Shown: positions 25,243-33,840, numbered from the stretch's first letter. The stretch is DNA of 64,000 nt from Chloroflexi bacterium 54-19 (GCA_001898225.1 MKTJ01000053.1:1-64000), one strand, 5' to 3'. The notes: generated by a model from the sequence alone, not told the origin. Translations and numbers: made by a program.

Positions 25243-25271
25243 TTGCTATGCTGTAGTTGTAACACTATACT
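25243..25271 (+). promoter_or_regulatory. Putative promoter of yggS
   Basis: TTGCTA (25243-25248), a 17-nt spacer and TATACT (25266-25271) lie 24 nt upstream of the yggS start. The -10 matches 5 of 6 and the -35 4 of 6. Confidence 0.45.
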
Positions 25272-25294
25272 AATATTGGCTCATTTGAATTGTA

Positions 25295-25993
25295 ATGGAA
25301 GCGAGAAAGCCTTTGATAACGCTGGCTGAGAAGCTAGCCGAGGTCAATTATCGGATAGCGCAGGCCGCTCGTCGGTCCGGTCGCGACCGGGATGAGATAA
25401 CTCTAATCGGCGTAACCAAGACAGTGGGGCGCGAAGCCGTTGCCGAAGCTTTTCGGGAAGGGTTGCGGGACTTTGGCGAAAACCGGGTTCCCGATGCCGA
25501 AGCCAAGTTCAATCCGTTGCCATACCCGGAAAATGCCGCTCGCTTGCACCTCATCGGACATCTTCAAACCAATAAAGCTAAAAGGGCGGTTGCCCTGGCT
25601 GACCTGGTCCATTCGGTGGATAGTGTGAGGTTAGCCCAGGTATTAAGCCGTCACGCTGCCGAGTTGGGGAAGACTTTGCCGGTCCTTTTAGAGGTTAACG
25701 TGGCTGGAGAAGAATCCAAACATGGGCTCAGTCCGGCGGAAGTGCCGGGTGTCTTGGCTGAAGTAATCGGGCTGCCAAACCTGGAATGGCGGGGTCTGAT
25801 GACCGTTGCACCTTATTTCGAAGACCCAGCCCATACCCGGCCTGTATTTGCCGCATTACGTGAGTTGTTGGAGCGCCACCACCCCGGTTTGCCGGCCTGG
25901 CGCGATCTTTCAATGGGGATGACTAACGACTTTGAAATAGCAATTGAGGAAGGCGCCACCCTGGTGCGCGTTGGCAGAGCCATTTTTAGTTAA
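25295..25993 (+). CDS. yggS: YggS/PROSC family PLP homeostasis protein
   Basis: The 232-residue protein of the PLPBP family has the PLP-lysine segment IGVTKTVG and the family elements DFGENRVPDAEAKF, HLIGHLQTNKAKRAV, VHSVDSVRLA, LEVNVAGEESKHGL, and the C-terminal LSMGMTNDFEIAIEEGATLVRVG split over its last 25 residues. It binds pyridoxal phosphate and helps balance B6 vitamers and amino-acid pools; no catalytic reaction is known. It is transcribed separately from the neighbouring PLP-dependent aminotransferase. Confidence 0.93.
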   Translation: MEARKPLITLAEKLAEVNYRIAQAARRSGRDRDEITLIGVTKTVGREAVAEAFREGLRDFGENRVPDAEAKFNPLPYPENAARLHLIGHLQTNKAKRAVALADLVHSVDSVRLAQVLSRHAAELGKTLPVLLEVNVAGEESKHGLSPAEVPGVLAEVIGLPNLEWRGLMTVAPYFEDPAHTRPVFAALRELLERHHPGLPAWRDLSMGMTNDFEIAIEEGATLVRVGRAIFS

Positions 25994-26045
25994 TGGTCCA
26001 AGGGCAACCGGCTTCGTAACCGGTCTGCCGGGTTTCGAGCAGTGA

Positions 26046-27863
26046 ATGAATAACGCTATGCTTAATATTTCACACCTTACCGAATTTTTAACCAATTTAC
26101 CCCTGCTCCAAATGCCTTCTTCCTTGCTGCAAAGTGCCCTCAACGAAGGTTTGCGAATTGCCCGCACCCAGACCGGCCTGATTGCTTTCTTTGACTACGA
26201 GGAAGGCCGCGAAGCCGGGGACGACATCCAGCTTTTGCGCCAGTTCTTTGCCCTCGAGGCCGCCCGCTCCAGGGCCGCCTATAATCGCGACCACCCCAAT
26301 GGCAACGGCACAACTTCCCAGGATAACCCTCTTACACTCTGGTTACCCCGGATTCCTACCATAAAGAGTATGAATACCCAGCAGGGGCCGCGCCGGGTGC
26401 TCGTCCTGCCCATGCAAAACCCCAATACCAATCAGGCTAACGGGTTTATCATGCTTCTGTTACCGCTGGCCGAAAAAGAGGCGGGCACCTCAGACCTGAA
26501 TATAAACGCCGAGGAATTGTCGGCCCTGATTAGTTTCTGCCGGGCGGTCAGCAACGCCTGGTACAGCCTGCGCTACCTCACCAATGTCTCGCGCCGCCTG
26601 GAAGACCTCGTCCTCTTGAATGAAATTGCCACCGCCATAACTTCCAACCGCAACCTGGCCGACCTGCTCCAACAAATCATGACGACAACCAACCAGCTTT
26701 TGCGGTCGGGGGCGTGCGTTTTACTCTTGATGGACCAGCAGTCCGACGAACTGGTTTACCAGATGCCTGCCGGGGAGAACGGCGAGACCCGCGAAATTCG
26801 CCAGCCTGCCGGGAGCGGTATCCCCGGTTATGTAGCTCGCCTGGGTGAACCGGTCATCGTCAATGATGTCGCCAGGGACCCGCGCTTCACTTCGTACCTA
26901 GATGAAGCCATGGGGTTTAAGACCCGCAATGTAATGTGCGCTCCCCTGATTGCCCACGAGACCATTATTGGGGTCCTCGCCGTGATGAACAAGCTCGATA
27001 AAGGCGCTTACAACAGCAACGATATGGCCCTCCTGACGACCCTGGCCGCCCAGGGTGCGGTAGCGATTGAAAACGCCCAGCTTTACGCCGAACTAAGCGA
27101 GGAACGGGACCGCCTGATTGCCAAAGAGGAAGATGTGCGGCGCGACCTGGGCCGCGATTTGCACGACGGCCCCGCCCAGGTGGTGAGCGGTATCGCCATG
27201 CGGCTGGCCTTTATTAAAAAGCTGCTGGAAAACGAGCCGGAACGGGTGATGGAGAAACTTGACGAGGCCGAGAAGGTGGCCCTGACCGCGGCCAAGGACA
27301 TTCGCACCATGATGTTCGGGTTGCGGCCTTTGATGCTCGAAACCAAGGGGCTTATCCCGACCCTCGAAGCCTACGTTGAGAAATTACAGACCGACCCCTG
27401 GAAGACTCACCTGGAAGTCAGTGGGTTTGGCGAGGACAAAAACAACTATCTCCGCCTCGAACACAATATTGAGGCGACTGTCTTTATCATCATCCAGGAA
27501 GCGGTCAACAATATCCGCAAACACGCCGCCCCTAGAAACGTCTGGATTGCCCTCGACCACAGCAAGGAATCTACGACCGTAATGGTTCGGGACGATGGCA
27601 AGGGTTTCGATAGCCGGGCGGTTACGGACCGTTACGACGAGCGGGGCAGCTTTGGTCTTTTGAACATGCGTGAACGGGCTCGCCTGATTGGGGCTTCTTA
27701 CGACCTGTTCTCCCAGCCGGGCCAGGGCACGACCATTCTTCTTACCATCCATCACGGCAACCAGCGCGTCCTGGGCGACCTCAACATGCGCAAGCTGACC
27801 ACTGGGTCGCTCTCCGCGTCATCGCTCATCAGTCCAACTTCTTCTTCATCTCTTTCAAGTTAG
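26046..27863 (+). CDS. Cytoplasmic GAF-domain histidine kinase, NarL-partner (HisKA_3) type
   Basis: The 605-residue kinase has no membrane segment. A poorly conserved N-terminal sensor (1-185) precedes a canonical GAF domain (about 195-345, with GSGIPGYVA, DVARDPRF and NVMCAPLI). The HisKA_3 dimerisation domain has the phospho-His motif RRDLGRDLHDGPAQ, and the HATPase_c has IIIQEAVNNIRKHA and DDGKGFD. Kinases of this class normally phosphorylate LuxR/NarL-type regulators; none is adjacent. Its last residues are a Ser-rich tail (about SSLISPTSSSSLSS) that exists only because the frame runs 35 nt into the convergent mazG-like gene, so the functional C-terminus probably ends earlier. Confidence 0.9.
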   Translation: MNNAMLNISHLTEFLTNLPLLQMPSSLLQSALNEGLRIARTQTGLIAFFDYEEGREAGDDIQLLRQFFALEAARSRAAYNRDHPNGNGTTSQDNPLTLWLPRIPTIKSMNTQQGPRRVLVLPMQNPNTNQANGFIMLLLPLAEKEAGTSDLNINAEELSALISFCRAVSNAWYSLRYLTNVSRRLEDLVLLNEIATAITSNRNLADLLQQIMTTTNQLLRSGACVLLLMDQQSDELVYQMPAGENGETREIRQPAGSGIPGYVARLGEPVIVNDVARDPRFTSYLDEAMGFKTRNVMCAPLIAHETIIGVLAVMNKLDKGAYNSNDMALLTTLAAQGAVAIENAQLYAELSEERDRLIAKEEDVRRDLGRDLHDGPAQVVSGIAMRLAFIKKLLENEPERVMEKLDEAEKVALTAAKDIRTMMFGLRPLMLETKGLIPTLEAYVEKLQTDPWKTHLEVSGFGEDKNNYLRLEHNIEATVFIIIQEAVNNIRKHAAPRNVWIALDHSKESTTVMVRDDGKGFDSRAVTDRYDERGSFGLLNMRERARLIGASYDLFSQPGQGTTILLTIHHGNQRVLGDLNMRKLTTGSLSASSLISPTSSSSLSS

Positions 27864-28179
27864 CGCTGTATTTTCTTTCCCAATCGGGCAATTTACCCCG
27901 GATTTTCTCCAGCTTACGGTCATAGGCCGCTTCCAGGTCGATGCCGTAGGCGGTGCAGACTTCCAGCAGACTGAACAAAATGTCCGCCACTTCGTCTTCC
28001 ATTTTAGGCCGGGCCTCGGTCTGGCGGTAGATTTCAAGCTCCATGACTTCCTTGACCAGTTCGCCCAGTTCTTCCACCAGGCCGAGAGTCGCGCCCAGGC
28101 GTGGATGATTGAGACTATCCCCCAGCATTTCGGCGGCCTCAACTTGCCGTTCTTTTAAGGTTTTTCTTGTTGATTCCAT
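27829..28179 (-). CDS. MazG-like nucleotide pyrophosphohydrolase
   Basis: The 116-residue single MazG-type domain has the Mg2+-binding pattern LVEELGELVKEVMELE (E-x-x-E) followed by MEDEVADILFSLLEVC (E-x-x-D). Such proteins hydrolyse (d)NTPs to monophosphate and pyrophosphate and may clean the nucleotide pool or lower (p)ppGpp. The Lys-rich C-terminus overlaps the 3' end of the convergent histidine kinase gene by 35 nt. Confidence 0.87.
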   Translation of the reverse strand: MESTRKTLKERQVEAAEMLGDSLNHPRLGATLGLVEELGELVKEVMELEIYRQTEARPKMEDEVADILFSLLEVCTAYGIDLEAAYDRKLEKIRGKLPDWERKYSANLKEMKKKLD

Positions 28180-28296
28180 CCCATTTTCCTTTTAGTTTTT
28201 AGTGTTCAGTGTTTAGTGGGAACACGAAACCTAAAAATAATTGCCACACCCTACGGTAAGCGTAGTCGAGGAATTTCAATTTAAAGCTTTTTGACA

Positions 28297-28353
28297 GTGA
28301 TATTGTCCAATGGACCGGAGATTCCGTGGCTCTGCCACGGAATGACAAAGACT
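28297..28353 (+). repeat. REP-like intergenic element, copy 2
   Basis: GTGATATTGTCCAATGGACC, then GGAGATT, a perfect 7-bp hairpin CCGTGGC-TCT-GCCACGG and AATGACAAAG. It matches the copy at 17720-17785 outside the hairpin, while the hairpin sequence differs, as in mobile REP/BIME-like repeats. It sits in the 428-nt gap between mazG-like and cvpA-like genes. Confidence 0.68.
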
Positions 28354-28424
28354 GTACCTTTACTAACCACCAACCACTAAAAGCTAAAAACTGACTTCTA
28401 ATTTCTGCCCTTTGCCTTCTGACT

Positions 28425-28455
28425 ACTAAACACTAAACACTAAACACTAAACACT
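28425..28455. repeat. Tandem heptamer repeat (ACTAAAC)x4.4
   Basis: Four exact copies plus a partial of ACTAAAC. The reverse complement (GTTTAGT/GTTCAGTGTTTAGT) is at the other end of the same spacer (about 28195-28220). Related words recur in the spacers at about 17790, 35980-36020, 38455-38475 and 44695-44800. The rest of the 28180-28607 gap shows nothing else. Confidence 0.8.
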
Positions 28456-28607
28456 CCTTACTGCTCCCGGTTGCTATTATACCGTTCTAAAGGTAAACTT
28501 TGCAGTATAGGAACTGCGCCAGTGTGAGCAACGTTATATTTTTAGGGACACTTCCGGGTTACAATTGAAGTGGGTCAGAGCCTTTTGAGCCGAATGTAAA
28601 GGGAAAT

Positions 28608-29117
28608 ATGAGCTTAATTGACTTAATCATCATTGCCATTGTGATTTCGTTTACCCTGGTAAGTGCCGCCTGGGGCTTCATCCGGCAGGCTATCGCGGTC
28701 GCCGGATTGGTTGCGGGTATCTGGTTGGCCGGGTTATTCAGCACCACCCTGGCAAACGCCTTCGGTTTCCTTAACAATCCCCAGGCTGCCAAGGGACTGG
28801 CCTTTGTTGTAATCGTGCTGGTAGTGAGTGGAATTGCCAGCGCCGCCGCCTCGGTCCTCTATTTTGTGGCCGGGCTCTTGTTCCTGGGTTTAATGGACCA
28901 TTTCCTGGGAGCCGTCCTCGGCTTTATCCAGGGTATTTTAGTTTGCGGAGTGCTGCTGATAGGCGCTATGACTATCTGGCCCGATTGGAGCGAGCAGCAA
29001 CTTAACGGCAGTTTCCTGGCGAATCACATGGTCGGCTTTTTAATCGCCCTGCCGTTATTACCGGCGCCCCAGGAACTCAAAGACCTGATTGAAAATGTTC
29101 GGTCCCTGGTTAAATAA
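28608..29117 (+). CDS. CvpA family membrane protein
   Basis: The 169-residue protein has four hydrophobic helices and the CvpA layout: an N-terminal LIDLIIIAIVISFTLVSAAWGFIRQAI, a Gly/Ala-rich second helix, and a third and fourth helix with FLGAVLGFIQGILVCGVLL (the conserved D-x-x-x-G-x-x-x-G-x-x-x-G-like pattern, here H-F-L-G-A-V-L-G-F-I-Q-G). CvpA proteins are linked to envelope homeostasis and, in enterobacteria, colicin V production. No partner gene is nearby. Confidence 0.83.
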   Translation: MSLIDLIIIAIVISFTLVSAAWGFIRQAIAVAGLVAGIWLAGLFSTTLANAFGFLNNPQAAKGLAFVVIVLVVSGIASAAASVLYFVAGLLFLGLMDHFLGAVLGFIQGILVCGVLLIGAMTIWPDWSEQQLNGSFLANHMVGFLIALPLLPAPQELKDLIENVRSLVK

Positions 29118-29120
29118 TTG

Positions 29121-29148
29121 TTGATTCTTGCCATACTACAGGTATAAT
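29121..29148 (+). promoter_or_regulatory. Putative promoter of the lipoprotein subtilase
   Basis: TTGATT (29121-29126), a 16-nt spacer and a perfect TATAAT (29143-29148), about 100 nt upstream of the ATG at 29252. Confidence 0.5.
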
Positions 29149-29251
29149 TAAGGCAAAGTCTGCCCGGTTGCCGGGGTAGACCGCTCCAAAAATTTTCAAG
29201 TATGGCAGGTAAGTTTTAGAAAGCCCTCTCACTACGAAAGGTACAATTCTC

Positions 29252-31960
29252 ATGCCCGCTACTCCGGCTTCGAGTGGACAGATTAGACGTTTTTTTGCTG
29301 CTAAATCCAAATTGAACGCTTTTGCAACCAGCTCGATTTTGCTGGTTACTTTGGTGTTTAGTTCGCTGATTTTGTCCGCCTGTGGCCCCAACCCGACCGA
29401 CACACCACCCCCGACCCCGACCGCGTCTTCCAACCTGAAGATTGATAGTGTCCTTCTAAATATTTATCTGACCTACCAGACGACCCAGGGTAGCGCCGAT
29501 GATAAAAAGAACGCCGCCATCCAGTACGCTCGTAACCAGGGGGCTATCAACTCCAAGGATGAAGCGGTGTTTGAGGTCGTGCTGGATACGCCGGACCGCG
29601 AACAGCCTATCAAAGATAAAATCAAGTCGATGGGCGGCATCGTGCGCAACTCCGAGAATATGGCCGGGACGGTCAAAATGCAGGTAGCGGTGCCTGTCAG
29701 CGTTTTTATTGATTATACTAACGGCAACAATAAAGAAAACTTCCTGCAAGACCTGGCCGCTTTCCAGGGTGTCAAATCCATCGACCTGATTATCGGCAAG
29801 GTTCCCCTCGACCTGCGGGGAATGCCCGAAACCGAAGAAGCCCTGGCCCAACTGGCCCAGGTCAGCAAGAACGAAGGCGTCAAATTGATGGGCGCCGACA
29901 AGTGGCAGGCGGCAGGGTTCAAAGGCAAGGGCGTTAAAATCGGCATTATCGACGGCGGTTTCAAGTATCACGAAAAGTTCCTCGGCTCGACCTTACCCGC
30001 CGACCTGGACCCGGTAGATATTGACGCGCAGAACGGCGGACCGGGCGTAATTGACGAAACGGTCCATGGTACGGCGGTAATCGAAATAATTTATTCTCTG
30101 GCCCCCGAAGCCTCCTACGCGGCTGCGGCAGTTGACGGCTCTGACGGCGAGATTAAACAGGCCCTCGATTACCTCGTCAAAGACCAGAAGGTCAATATTG
30201 TCTCGGTTTCGATGGGCGGTCACGGCGGCCCCGGTGATGGCACCGACCCGCTCGACCAGTATATCGCGCAGTTGAAAAAAGATTACGGCGTGACTTTCCT
30301 TTTCTCCGCCGGTAACGAAGGCGCTTCCCACTATACCGATTTCTTCAACCCGGATGGTGACGGTTTCCAGCAGTTTATCCCCGGCGTAACCAAGATGGCG
30401 GTCGGCAACCCTGGCAGCACCCCTTACGATACTTTCGTGATTTTAAGCTGGGAGCAGTGGGACCTCGATAAAAAGCAGACCAATGACCTCGATTTATTTA
30501 TCGTAGACCAGAACGGTAAGGCTATCACCAGCAGCCAGAACACCCAGTCGGCCCGTGACCCCTTCGAGGCGGTCCGCATAAAAATCCCGGCCAAAACGCT
30601 TTACTACATCCGGGTCCGCCAGAAGCCGAATACCACGCCCTATAGCAAGCCCTTCCGAATGCATGTCTTTACGCACGATTTGCCTTTGCAGTTTATTGTG
30701 CCTGAAATGGCGGTCGCTTCTCCGGCGTCGAGCAAGGGTGTGCTGGCGGTGGGCGCGGTCCAGTGGGACGAAGACCGCATCGCCTATTACAGCAGCGAAG
30801 GCCCTCTCCCGGATGGCACTTTTAAACCCGAAATCTCGGCTCCCGCCGGGGTCAGCAGCCGGGCCTACCAGGAAGACGGCGAGCAGGTATTCGATGGTAC
30901 CAGCGCGGCCTGTCCCGAAGCCGCCGGGATTGCCACCATCCTTAAAGGAGCTAACCCGAACCTGACCGCCGACCAGATGGACCAGCTTATGAAGGAACTT
31001 GGCAAAGATTTGAGCCCGAATGGGCCGGACTTCGCCAACGGTTATGGCCGGTTGGACCTTGGCAGGCTCACCCCTTCCAACACCGTCGCGCCCAAGGGTC
31101 AACTGCCGCCCGTCCAGGAAGTTGACATGAGTACGCTGCACTTCCCGGTGGCGGTTTTGAGCCGGTTCTACCCCGCTCCTAAGCCAGGTACGCCGGTTGC
31201 CTCGAAGGTTGCGCCCGCGCCTTTGCCGACTTTAACCACATCTTTGGAAAATGGTGCGACCGATTTTGCCAGCCCCGGTTTTTCGGGTAGCGGCAAGCCG
31301 CCCGCGCCGACCTCGACGCCTTCTAGCGGGCCGATTAAGACTACGCCCCCGGCAGTCACGACAACCCCTGGTGGGAATTCGCCCGGCGCTACTCCCCAGC
31401 CGACAACGCCCAACGAAACCCTGCCGCCGATTGCCAACGCGTCCTTTAAGGACGATTTCAAAGACCCGACCAGTGGTCTGCCCAACAAGGATAATACGAC
31501 CTATCAAAATGGGACATATCATCTAAAGGCTGCCAACGGCCAGCTAAACTGGGGGGCTTACCCGGTCTCGCAACTCAGCGTGGGCGATTTTAGCGCCGAG
31601 GTTGAGGTCAAGGGCATAAGTGACAAAAACGGCATCTATGGGCTGGTCTTCTGGCAGCAGGACGCCAACAACTACTACCTGTTGAGCGTATCCGGGGCCG
31701 GACAGTACCAGGTCAGCCAGTTTGCCAGCGGGTCTTACAAAGAAATCATCGGCTGGACCACTACGACCGGTTGGAAACCGGGCGCGACCAATACCATGCG
31801 GGTAGTTGCCAGCCAGGGCGCGGTGATTGTCTCGATTAACGACCAGCCGGGCAAGGCCGGGCAGGCAACTGGTAATGGAGCTATCGGCTTTGCCGCCGGT
31901 AGCTATGCCAACCCGGTTGACGCGAGTTTTAGCTCATTTCGTTTAAGTAGTGGTAGCTAG
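29252..31960 (+). CDS. Lipoprotein subtilisin-family (S8) serine protease with C-terminal lectin-like domain
   Basis: The 902-residue protein has a lipoprotein signal peptide with lipobox LSAC (Cys44) and a Pro/Thr linker, so it should be anchored outside the membrane. The protease domain has Asp234 (GIIDGGF), His272 (ETVHGTA) and Ser551 (DGTSAACPE); the triad is intact. A beta-rich insert (about 390-500) lies between His and Ser, as in some bacterial pre-peptidase-type subtilases. A long Pro/Thr/Ser linker (about 640-725) leads to a C-terminal concanavalin/LamG-like domain (about 730-902, with YGLVFWQQDANNYYLLSV), likely for carbohydrate binding. It differs from the subtilase at 18.7 kb in both flanking regions. 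Confidence 0.88.
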   Translation: MPATPASSGQIRRFFAAKSKLNAFATSSILLVTLVFSSLILSACGPNPTDTPPPTPTASSNLKIDSVLLNIYLTYQTTQGSADDKKNAAIQYARNQGAINSKDEAVFEVVLDTPDREQPIKDKIKSMGGIVRNSENMAGTVKMQVAVPVSVFIDYTNGNNKENFLQDLAAFQGVKSIDLIIGKVPLDLRGMPETEEALAQLAQVSKNEGVKLMGADKWQAAGFKGKGVKIGIIDGGFKYHEKFLGSTLPADLDPVDIDAQNGGPGVIDETVHGTAVIEIIYSLAPEASYAAAAVDGSDGEIKQALDYLVKDQKVNIVSVSMGGHGGPGDGTDPLDQYIAQLKKDYGVTFLFSAGNEGASHYTDFFNPDGDGFQQFIPGVTKMAVGNPGSTPYDTFVILSWEQWDLDKKQTNDLDLFIVDQNGKAITSSQNTQSARDPFEAVRIKIPAKTLYYIRVRQKPNTTPYSKPFRMHVFTHDLPLQFIVPEMAVASPASSKGVLAVGAVQWDEDRIAYYSSEGPLPDGTFKPEISAPAGVSSRAYQEDGEQVFDGTSAACPEAAGIATILKGANPNLTADQMDQLMKELGKDLSPNGPDFANGYGRLDLGRLTPSNTVAPKGQLPPVQEVDMSTLHFPVAVLSRFYPAPKPGTPVASKVAPAPLPTLTTSLENGATDFASPGFSGSGKPPAPTSTPSSGPIKTTPPAVTTTPGGNSPGATPQPTTPNETLPPIANASFKDDFKDPTSGLPNKDNTTYQNGTYHLKAANGQLNWGAYPVSQLSVGDFSAEVEVKGISDKNGIYGLVFWQQDANNYYLLSVSGAGQYQVSQFASGSYKEIIGWTTTTGWKPGATNTMRVVASQGAVIVSINDQPGKAGQATGNGAIGFAAGSYANPVDASFSSFRLSSGS

Positions 31961-31980
31961 ACTGGAAATTCGATAAATAA

Positions 31981-32053
31981 AAAGATAAACTGTCTATAAA
32001 CCCCGGTTAGTGGCCGAAGGCGACCCGGCGGGGACTATAGGCAGTTTATCTTT
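31981..32053 (+). terminator. Long hairpin with 12-bp base stem, terminator or attenuator before argF
   Basis: AAAGATAAACTG (31981-31992) pairs perfectly with CAGTTTATCTTT (32042-32053). Inner pairing (CTATA/TATAG, CCCCG/CGGGG) extends it, and a T-rich stretch follows. Size and structure exceed a plain terminator, but I do not recognise a riboswitch class. It could end the subtilase transcript or attenuate argF, which starts 50 nt downstream. Confidence 0.68.
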
Positions 32054-32103
32054 TGCTTTTTACAATGCTTACTTGCTCATTTTGTTTATCTGTGGAGGTG
32101 TAA

Positions 32104-33039
32104 TTGGAGAAGAGTAGTTTGAAGGGGCGGGATTTACTTTCGATGGCCGATTTGAGCGCCGAGGAATTGAGCGCCATCCTGGCAACCGCCGCCCAACTGA
32201 AGGCCGAAACACAGCAGCGCAAACCTCACCACCTGTTAGAAGGGCAAACCCTGGCCCTGGTTTTTGAAAAACCGTCCCTGCGGACCCGCCTTTCGTTTGA
32301 CGTGGGTATGTTCCAGCTTGGCGGGCGAGCGATGTACCTGGCCCCTCAAGAGGTCGGCCTGGGCAAACGCGAAACCATCTCAGACGTGGCGCGAGTGATT
32401 AGCCGGATGTGCGACGTGATTGTGGCCCGTGTCTTCAGCCACGCTAGCCTGGTTGAACTGGCCCAATATTCGAGCGTGCCGGTGGTCAACGGCCTGTCCG
32501 ATTTCGAACACCCCTGCCAGGCCCTGGCCGACCTGTTGACCATCCAGGAAAGGTTCGGCCATATCGCGGGTCTTAAAATGGCTTACATCGGCGACGGCAA
32601 CAACATGGCCCACAGCCTGATGCTTGGCGCGGCCCTTTCCGGCCTGAATATCACGGTTATTTCGCCGACCGGCTACGAACCGAACGAAGAAGTGGTCAGC
32701 CAGGCCCGCCAACTGGCCGGGGGCAAATCCACTATCAAAGCGGTCCACAATCTCGAAACCGGCGTCGAAGGGGCGGACATTATCTATACCGATGTCTGGG
32801 CCAGCATGGGCCAGGAAGAAGAAGCGGCGGAGCGCCGCCAGATTTTCAAACCCTACCAGGTGAATGAACGGGTGGTTGGGCTGGCGAAACCGGACGCCCT
32901 GGTTTTGCATTGTCTCCCGGCCCACCGGGGCGATGAAATAACCGAAGGGGTGCTGGAAAGTCCGCAGTCATGGGTGTTCCAGCAGGCTGAAAACCGCCTC
33001 CATGCCCAGAAAGGTTTGTTGGTCCATCTTTTAGGGTAA
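32104..33039 (+). CDS. argF: Ornithine carbamoyltransferase
   Basis: The 311-residue enzyme of arginine biosynthesis condenses carbamoyl phosphate with ornithine to citrulline. The carbamoyl-phosphate loop is FEKPSLRTRLSF (S-x-R-T-R, near 54-65), followed by HPCQALADL. The ornithine side has the D-x-W-x-S-M-G motif (DVWASMGQEEE) and the C-terminal HCLPAHRGDEIT. The TTG start is supported by GGAGGTG 6 nt upstream. No other arg gene is adjacent. Aspartate carbamoyltransferase is ruled out by the HCLP and SMG motifs. Confidence 0.95.
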   Translation: MEKSSLKGRDLLSMADLSAEELSAILATAAQLKAETQQRKPHHLLEGQTLALVFEKPSLRTRLSFDVGMFQLGGRAMYLAPQEVGLGKRETISDVARVISRMCDVIVARVFSHASLVELAQYSSVPVVNGLSDFEHPCQALADLLTIQERFGHIAGLKMAYIGDGNNMAHSLMLGAALSGLNITVISPTGYEPNEEVVSQARQLAGGKSTIKAVHNLETGVEGADIIYTDVWASMGQEEEAAERRQIFKPYQVNERVVGLAKPDALVLHCLPAHRGDEITEGVLESPQSWVFQQAENRLHAQKGLLVHLLG

Positions 33040-33061
33040 GGTTAAATCGTTATAAAAAACT

Positions 33062-33093
33062 AAAAGACCCGGCCGCAATTTGCCGGGTCTTTT
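33062..33093. terminator. Bidirectional terminator between argF and marR
   Basis: A 12-bp perfect stem AAAAGACCCGGC (33062-33073) / GCCGGGTCTTTT (33082-33093). The A-run on one side and T-run on the other let it serve both convergent genes. Confidence 0.9.
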
Positions 33094-33123
33094 AATATCT
33101 AAAAACTACGCTTGTGTCAGGTT

Positions 33124-33729
33124 TTAGTTCAGAATAATGCTGGGTTCGGGGTTACCCGCAGCTTCTTCGTCGGCGATAGTGCGGTTCAGCAAAGGTGCCA
33201 CGGTGTCGATAGGTGTGACGATGTGTTGTTCGCTGACGGCTTTGGCGATGTGGCTCAAACCGGCGCGGGCGTCTTCCATTTCGCCATCGTTCAACTGGGC
33301 CAGGGCCTGGGTCATCATTTTGCGGTTCAGTTCGTCGAGTTGCTCGGTAACTCTTTGCCCGGCTTCGGTCAGGAAAGCTTTAACCTCGCGGCGGTCTTCA
33401 GGGCTGGTCCGGCGTTCGACCAGGGCTTCCTTGATTTCGATTTTCTCGATGGTCTTATTTTTGCCGCCCTTTTTATTCTTCTCGCTTTTTTCGGTGCGCT
33501 CGACCAGGCGCGAAATAATGCCGGTGATGGTCGGCATACTGACGCCCAGGCGTTTGCTCAGCTCGCTCATAGTAAGGCCGCCGGTCTGTTTCAGGATATA
33601 AAGCACCTTCATTTGCTGGAACGTGAGGTCTAGTTCTAACCACTCTGGAATGTTGTGACGGTTGAGTTGTTGCAGGATCTGGAAATACAACCCTGTAACT
33701 TCCTGGATGCGACTAGCGCGGTCAGACAT
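33124..33729 (-). CDS. MarR-family regulator with Lys-rich insertion in the wing
   Basis: This protein of about 201 residues has the MarR winged-helix core (LTFQQMKVLYILKQTGGLTMSE, LGVSMPTITGIISRLVER) and the wing SPEDRREVKAFLTEAGQ. Between the recognition helix and the wing lies an unusual insertion of about 27 residues rich in Lys/Glu/Asn (TEKSEKNKKGGKNK...), after which LVER is repeated. The chosen ATG (33729) begins MSDRASRIQEV; an upstream in-frame TTG adds 13 unlikely residues. The AT-rich divergent spacer with direct repeats is its likely operator region. Ligand and targets unknown. Confidence 0.85.
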   Translation of the reverse strand: MSDRASRIQEVTGLYFQILQQLNRHNIPEWLELDLTFQQMKVLYILKQTGGLTMSELSKRLGVSMPTITGIISRLVERTEKSEKNKKGGKNKTIEKIEIKEALVERRTSPEDRREVKAFLTEAGQRVTEQLDELNRKMMTQALAQLNDGEMEDARAGLSHIAKAVSEQHIVTPIDTVAPLLNRTIADEEAAGNPEPSIILN

Positions 33730-33840
33730 ATGAGGTAATCCCCCTTCGGTAGCTAACACAAGGTTCAACGAAAAAAAGGCAACGCTAAATATTAATTAGG
33801 TGCCCTAGGGCGCTTACGTCCTCTTTATTTAGGGAACGAT

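Noticed and set aside
28425..28455. CRISPR-like array
   Set aside because: The repeat unit is only 7 bp in tandem without spacers, and no cas gene is present in the window.
31981..32053. Known riboswitch class upstream of argF
   Set aside because: Compared by eye with guanidine, fluoride, ZTP and c-di-GMP consensus elements; none fits, so only a hairpin is reported.
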